NCBI GenBank assembly: GCA_023421675.1
Contig: JAEZTC010000013.1
Location: 661,054-725,053, forward strand
From: Bacillota bacterium
GTDB taxonomy: Bacteria; Bacillota; Clostridia; Acetivibrionales; JANLFN01
Length of the DNA stretch: 64,000 bases
Direction of reading: 5' to 3'
The notes beneath the pieces were generated by a model. The model searched no databases and had not been told where the DNA came from. It was given only the letters and a program-made list of their open reading frames with translations. A program made the position numbers and the translations under genes. Below are positions 59,562 through 64,000 of this stretch, piece after piece. Position 1 is the first letter of the stretch. Every line of letters begins with the position of its first letter.

Positions 59562-61730
59562 ATGAACGAAATTCCAGTATATAAAAATGAAGAGTTAGGT
59601 TTTGAAGAACGCGCAAAAGATCTTGTTTCCAGAATGACAATAGAGGAAAAAGTTTCACAAATGCTTCATTCTTCGCCGGCAATTCCCAGGCTTGACATAG
59701 AGGCATATAATTGGTGGAATGAAGCACTTCATGGTGTTGCAAGGGCGGGTGTTGCAACTATGTTCCCTCAAGCGATTGCAATGGCGGCCACATTTGATGA
59801 TGAACTTATACAAAAAACTGCGGATATTATTTCTACTGAAGCAAGAGCAAAATATCATGAATTCCAGAGAAAAGGGGATCGTGATATTTATAAGGGCTTA
59901 ACCTTCTGGTCTCCAAATGTAAATATATTCAGGGACCCAAGGTGGGGAAGAGGTCATGAAACCTACGGCGAAGACCCATATCTCACAGGAAGGCTGGGTA
60001 TTGCTTTTGTCAGAGGGCTTCAGGGAAGTGATAAAAAATATTTAAAGACTGCAGCATGTGCGAAGCACTTTGCTGTACACAGCGGTCCGGAGGGTGAAAG
60101 ACATAGCTTTAATGCTATTGTTTCAAAAAAAGACTTGTATGAGACATACCTGCCCGCTTTTAAAAAGTGTGTTAAGGATGCAAAAGTCGAAGCAGTTATG
60201 GGGGCGTACAATAGAACAAACGGTGAACCCTGCTGTGGGAGTAAGACTTTGTTAAATGACATATTGAGAGATAAATGGGGATTTAACGGACATGTTGTAT
60301 CTGACTGCTGGGCTATAAAAGATTTCCATGAGAACCACAGAGTGACTGTTACAGCACCAGAATCTGTTGCATTAGCTGTAAAAAATGGCTGCGATTTAAA
60401 TTGTGGTAACATGTTTGCAAATCTGCTTATTGCCCACAAAGAAGGACTTGTTTCTGAAGAAGCAATAGATAAGGCTGTTACAAGGCTTATGATTACAAGA
60501 ATGAAGCTAGGAATGTTTGATAAGCCGGAGAGAGTACCTTATACGAGTATACCTTACGAGAAAAACGACTGTGATGATCACCGGCTATTTGCTTTAGAGG
60601 TAGCAAAAAAGTCAATTGTTTTACTTAAAAATGAAAACAACCTGCTTCCACTTGATAAAAATAAATTAAAATCTATTGCGGTTATAGGACCAAACGCAGA
60701 TAGTAGAGATGCACTTGCGGGTAATTATTATGGGACAGCTTCAAATTATGTAACAGTACTGGAAGGAATAAAACGAAAGGTTTCACCGGATACAAGGATT
60801 TATTATGCACCTGGTTGTCACCTCTATAAGAACAAGGTTGAGGAACATGCTTATGATAGGGATAGGCTACATGAAGCGGTGTCTGCAGCGGAAAGGGCTG
60901 ACCTTGCCATAATGTGCCTGGGATTGGATGCGGGACTTGAAGGAGAAGAGGGGGATCAATCAAATGCTTATGCCAGTGGAGATAAGCTTGATTTAAACTT
61001 GCCGGGTTTACAGCAGGAATTGTTAGAAGCTGTTTATAAAACAGGAAAACCTATCGTTCTTGTACTCCTCACAGGAAGTGCATTGTCTGTCACATGGGCA
61101 GATAAGAACATACCTGCCATTGTTCTTGGATGGTATCCCGGTGCACAGGGCGGTGATGCTGTAGCATCCATGCTTTTTGGTGAATATAGCCCTGCAGGGA
61201 GACTTCCGGTTACATTTTATAAAAGTACAGAAGAGTTGCCTGATTTTAGCGATTATTCAATGAAAAACAGAACTTACAGGTATATGAAAAATGAAGCTCT
61301 TTATCCTTTTGGCTATGGACTCAGCTATTCAAAATTTGAATATAACGACATTAAGCTAAGTAAAGATAAAATTTCAGTTGGACAGGAAATTAATATAAGT
61401 GTAAGAGTAAGGAATGTTGGAAACTTTGATTCAGAGGAATGTGTACAGCTGTATTTACAGGATGAACAAGCAGGTGTTGAAGTTCCCAGGTGGCAGCTTA
61501 AAGGCTTTAAAAGAATTCTATTAAAAATGAATGAGGAAAAAACAGTTGAATTTGTACTTCAGCCTGAGGATATGGCTGTTGTTGATAATGATGGGCAATA
61601 TATAATTGAACAGGGTATTTTTAAAGCATATATCGGAGGAAAACAGCCTGATAGCAGAAGTAGGCTGCTTACTCGGGATAATATATTGGAGACATGCTTT
61701 GAAATCACAGATACGAAATATTTGGAATAG
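59562..61730 (+). CDS. glycoside hydrolase family 3, beta-glucosidase/xylosidase, cytosolic
   Basis: A 722-aa exo-glycosidase. N-terminal barrel: MTIEEKVSQML, WWNEALHGVARAG (xylosidase-like), SPNVNIFRDPRWGRGHETYGED, KHFAVHSGPEGERHS, and VVSDCWAI with the nucleophile Asp near residue 247. The middle alpha/beta sandwich has IAVIGPNADSRDA and GLDAGLEGEEGDQ (general acid candidate). A fibronectin-III-like domain fills about 630-722. No signal peptide, so it acts inside on cellobiose, xylobiose or similar. Next to a sugar transporter gene on the same strand. Confidence 0.93.
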   Translation: MNEIPVYKNEELGFEERAKDLVSRMTIEEKVSQMLHSSPAIPRLDIEAYNWWNEALHGVARAGVATMFPQAIAMAATFDDELIQKTADIISTEARAKYHEFQRKGDRDIYKGLTFWSPNVNIFRDPRWGRGHETYGEDPYLTGRLGIAFVRGLQGSDKKYLKTAACAKHFAVHSGPEGERHSFNAIVSKKDLYETYLPAFKKCVKDAKVEAVMGAYNRTNGEPCCGSKTLLNDILRDKWGFNGHVVSDCWAIKDFHENHRVTVTAPESVALAVKNGCDLNCGNMFANLLIAHKEGLVSEEAIDKAVTRLMITRMKLGMFDKPERVPYTSIPYEKNDCDDHRLFALEVAKKSIVLLKNENNLLPLDKNKLKSIAVIGPNADSRDALAGNYYGTASNYVTVLEGIKRKVSPDTRIYYAPGCHLYKNKVEEHAYDRDRLHEAVSAAERADLAIMCLGLDAGLEGEEGDQSNAYASGDKLDLNLPGLQQELLEAVYKTGKPIVLVLLTGSALSVTWADKNIPAIVLGWYPGAQGGDAVASMLFGEYSPAGRLPVTFYKSTEELPDFSDYSMKNRTYRYMKNEALYPFGYGLSYSKFEYNDIKLSKDKISVGQEINISVRVRNVGNFDSEECVQLYLQDEQAGVEVPRWQLKGFKRILLKMNEEKTVEFVLQPEDMAVVDNDGQYIIEQGIFKAYIGGKQPDSRSRLLTRDNILETCFEITDTKYLE

Positions 61731-61757
61731 AATTTAATAGTGTATTGGAGGATTAAT

Positions 61758-62576
61758 ATGGACGATAATTCGGGTAATTTTTATAATTTAAATGGAAATA
61801 TAGAAACGGCATTAAAGCTTGAGGATATTATTGTCCCAGAAAAAAACGTTGTATATGAAGTAATAAGAGTTATTAACGGAGTGCCGCTGTTTTTTGAAAA
61901 GCACTTTATAAGAATGCAGAATTCAATGAATTCCATTTCGACTGACCTTGTAATAGATGAAAAAGGACTTAGGGATGAGATCAGCAAGCTCATATGTTCA
62001 AATGAAAATAAGAACTGTAATGTTAAAGTAATTGCATATAATATAGAAGGTAAAGAAAATATACTTATATATGAAAGCAAAAGCTATTATCCTGGAAACG
62101 AGGAAATTAGCAAAGGTGTTCCGGTTGGGTTGATGCACTTTGAAAGAAGCAATCCTAATGCTAAAATAGTCAACAATGCATACAAAGTCGAGGCTGCCAA
62201 TAGAATTGCCAGCGGAGGTGTGTTTGAGGTGCTTTTGGTAAATGGTTCACAAAAAATTACCGAAGGCAGTAAATCAAATGTGTTTTTCATTTCGGGTAAC
62301 AAGGTAATAACATCCCCGGGTTCATATGTACTTAAAGGTATTACTCGTGAGTATATCCTTGAAGCATGCAGAAGATTGAATATCGATGTTATAGAGAGGC
62401 TTTTGGGATTGGAAGAACTGGACAAACTGGATGGGTTGTTCATTTCAGGAACATCAATAAAGGTTTTACCAGTTTGTTCAGTAGAAAACTTTAAGTTCAA
62501 ATCAGCTTCAAATCCGGTAATAGTATCAATAAGAGACTGCTTTGACGCAATAATAAATGAATATATAAATAAATAG
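61758..62576 (+). CDS. class IV aminotransferase (branched-chain/D-amino acid type)
   Basis: A 272-aa PLP enzyme of fold type IV. YEVIRVINGVPLFFEKHFIR near the N-terminus, the cofactor lysine in NNAYKVEAANR (about residue 148), and ITEGSKSNVFFI, the Glu that grips the pyridine ring. Could be BCAT, D-alanine aminotransferase or aminodeoxychorismate lyase; length and motif do not decide. ATG 61758 has TTGGAGG seven bases upstream. GH3 ends 27 bases before, so co-transcription is likely. A terminator follows. Confidence 0.85.
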   Translation: MDDNSGNFYNLNGNIETALKLEDIIVPEKNVVYEVIRVINGVPLFFEKHFIRMQNSMNSISTDLVIDEKGLRDEISKLICSNENKNCNVKVIAYNIEGKENILIYESKSYYPGNEEISKGVPVGLMHFERSNPNAKIVNNAYKVEAANRIASGGVFEVLLVNGSQKITEGSKSNVFFISGNKVITSPGSYVLKGITREYILEACRRLNIDVIERLLGLEELDKLDGLFISGTSIKVLPVCSVENFKFKSASNPVIVSIRDCFDAIINEYINK

Positions 62577-62595
62577 GATAAATGGAATAATATTG

Positions 62596-62625
62596 CCTTG
62601 GTATTTTTTATACCAGGGTTTTTTA
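62596..62625 (+). terminator. terminator after the class IV aminotransferase gene
   Basis: CCTTGGTA (62596-62603) pairs with TACCAGGG (62611-62618) with one wobble, then six T. Confidence 0.85.
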
Positions 62626-63068
62626 TGTGCAAAACTTTCTAAGAAAAAATTACCTATAAAACAAGTTATGTTTCAATTACTATTAAACCTCAAATATGCA
62701 TCTGTTCCTTAATTTGCAGGCTTTGAAAGACTAAATTCCATAATGTGTATAATTGCTAAATGATTAATGAAGAACAAAATTAAACATTAAAAGGCTATAT
62801 TTTTACACAAAACTTGTTGAAAATATTGCAATGCGACAAATTTTTCATGCATCAAGTGCTAAAAATTGTTGCATTATTTTGTTAAAACAAGATAACAATC
62901 AGGTACATCATTCTGCAATGCTCTCTATTTAATACACCTTCCCATAAAAGTAGAATTTAATTAAGATACAGCTTATGCCTGTTATACAAGTTTATGCTGC
63001 AAATTTGATAATAGGCCTCCTTGTTTTGGCGTGTCTTATAGTGGCAGATTTATTCTGCCCCCGCGGAT

Positions 63069-63113
63069 ATTAATTCTGCCGGAGTTTACGAAAGTAAATT
63101 CCGACAGATTAAT
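63069..63113 (+). promoter_or_regulatory. large 5' UTR hairpin with a GAAA loop
   Basis: The 5' arm starting ATTAATTCTG and the 3' arm ending CAGATTAAT pair over about 19 bp with one bulge and one mismatch, capped by GAAA (63090-63093). No T-run follows, and the RBS AAGGAGG is 20 bases downstream, so it is not a terminator. It fits a 5' stabilising or regulatory stem for a highly expressed transport mRNA. Confidence 0.7.
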
Positions 63114-63149
63114 AATAAATAAATATATTAAATAAGGAGGATTTAAAAA

Positions 63150-64000
63150 ATGAGAAAATCAAACCTCATTAAGGCCGTGGCATTAGTTGTTTGCGTATTT
63201 ATGTTCGCAACAGTAATGGTAGGCTGTGGCAGCAGCAGTTCATCAAGTGCTGATGGATCATCTGCAGCAGTAGGATCAACTGCAGCACCTTCAAGTGCAG
63301 CAGCACCTACTAGTCTTAAAGACGTTAAGGGTACTCTTAACTTCTGGCATTTCCAGCAGAACGAAGTAACTCCAATGAAGGCTGCTATTGCAAAAGAATT
63401 GCCAAATATCACATTTAATGTACAGGTTACTCCTGATACTAACCTTGCATACCAGAACAAATTGGCAGCTGCTATAAGAGCAAATTCAGGTATGCCTGAC
63501 GCTCTCGCACTTGAGAGTGCATTTGCTAAGAAGTTCATCAATCAAGAAGGTGTATTAGATGATCTTAGCGCTGCTCCATACAATGCAAAAGAAGTTACAG
63601 GTAAGATGGTGCCTTATACCGTAGCATTCGGTACAGATAAAGGCGGAGTACTCAGAGCATTATCACATCAGGCTACTCCTGGTGCAATAGGCTATAAGAG
63701 AGACCTTGCAACAAAATATCTCGGAACTGATGATCCAGAAAAAATCGCTGAAATGATTTCTTCTGAAGACAAGATGCTTGAAACTGCTAAGAAGCTTTCT
63801 GATGCAAGTAAGGGCGTTGCAAAGTTATGGGTTGGTTTTGAAGATGTTTACACAATGTACAGAGGCGCACGTACCAATGGTTGGGTTGATAAAGACTTAA
63901 ACTTCTCTATTGATCCTAAAATGACACAGTACATTGATTTCATGAAGAAGTTGAGAGATGGTAAGTATGAAGGAGCTATCAGAGCTTGGACTCCTGCTTG
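63150..64000 (+). CDS. sugar ABC transporter substrate-binding lipoprotein (partial, runs off the window)
   Basis: The first 283 codons of a family 1 extracellular binding protein. A lipoprotein signal peptide (VFMFATVMVGCGSSS, Cys about residue 25) is followed by a Ser/Ala-rich linker to about 55. The mature domain has TLNFWHFQQNEVTPMKAAI and NSGMPDALALES. The codons are of a biased, highly expressed type. AAGGAGG is eight to nine bases before ATG. Permease genes should follow outside the window. A 132-codon antisense ORF over it is not supported. Confidence 0.92.
   Translation, partial: MRKSNLIKAVALVVCVFMFATVMVGCGSSSSSSADGSSAAVGSTAAPSSAAAPTSLKDVKGTLNFWHFQQNEVTPMKAAIAKELPNITFNVQVTPDTNLAYQNKLAAAIRANSGMPDALALESAFAKKFINQEGVLDDLSAAPYNAKEVTGKMVPYTVAFGTDKGGVLRALSHQATPGAIGYKRDLATKYLGTDDPEKIAEMISSEDKMLETAKKLSDASKGVAKLWVGFEDVYTMYRGARTNGWVDKDLNFSIDPKMTQYIDFMKKLRDGKYEGAIRAWTPA

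Larger units (their letters stand above)
62577..63149. other. 573-base leader region of the sugar-binding lipoprotein gene
   Basis: After the terminator at 62596 the stretch is AT-rich without an ORF that has an RBS. No hexamer pair stands out as a convincing promoter. The last 100 bases contain the large hairpin described separately and a strong AAGGAGG. A long untranslated leader is therefore likely. Confidence 0.5.

Noticed and set aside
62087..62632. 181-codon ORF on the minus strand
   Set aside because: Antisense to the class IV aminotransferase gene and running across its terminator.
63143..63541. 132-codon minus-strand ORF
   Set aside because: Antisense to the sugar-binding lipoprotein, whose signal peptide, lipobox and RBS are clear.

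Overview
The window reads as chromosomal DNA of a low-GC, anaerobic, spore-forming Firmicute of the cellulolytic clostridia (the Ruminiclostridium / Clostridium cluster III type is my inference). Evidence: strong AGGAGG ribosome binding sites with many TTG/GTG starts, a GerA-type spore germination operon, rubrerythrin, an EFR1-type ferredoxin/flavodoxin protein, several plant-polysaccharide glycosidases (GH9, GH5, GH3) and a sugar ABC binding lipoprotein. About sixty protein genes, one tRNA and many intrinsic terminators can be supported.

Layout. 1-5300: small metabolic and envelope genes (stand-alone pyruvate kinase C domain, ribokinase, PdaB-like deacetylase, a degenerate Mur ligase-like protein, a two-OB-fold SSB-like protein, and a P-loop protein behind a structured leader). 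5370-19920: a housekeeping block running almost entirely on the plus strand: priA, def, fmt, an ABM-domain protein, a YugP-type protease, a methyltransferase, then rsmB-rlmN-PP2C-prkC-rsgA-rpe-thiN-ogt. This is the classic translation / Ser-Thr phosphorylation cluster. 19944-22902: aminotransferase and rqcH on the minus strand. 23040-25816: an autoregulated YtrA-type GntR/ABC operon with a perfect operator over its promoter.

25974-32580 is the accessory part. It holds tRNA-Ala(GGC), followed by a family of repeats that end in a copy of the tRNA 3' end, a TspO-like gene, an ArsR-type regulator with an ABC exporter that share operator motifs, and a GC-richer msrAB gene enclosed by a perfect 18-bp inverted repeat. 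32585-39850 holds a sugar-dehydrogenase-like propeller protein, a SigZ-like sigma factor ending in six cysteines, a GH9-GH5 pair without signal peptides, and a Cys-rich peptide with a Cys-rich-loop permease (SO_0444 type).

39980-47260 is a redox/stress neighbourhood with three HxlR regulators, each transcribed divergently from an enzyme gene (nitroreductase, amidohydrolase-MFS, EFR1 ferredoxin), plus an MCP and a VOC protein. 47377-53581: orphan histidine kinase, lipoprotein esterase, small membrane proteins, YitT, DinB, rubrerythrin and YetF. 53596-57797: gerA-type operon on the minus strand. 58059-64000: glgA, a cytosolic GH3, a class IV aminotransferase and the start of a sugar-binding lipoprotein gene behind a long GAAA-capped 5' UTR hairpin.

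No CRISPR array, rRNA, phage module or complete transposase is visible. The strongest candidates for something undescribed are the structured RNA before the P-loop gene (4673-4880), the tRNA-tail repeat family (26049-30595), the degenerate Mur-like protein, the Cys-rich locus and the HxlR cluster.
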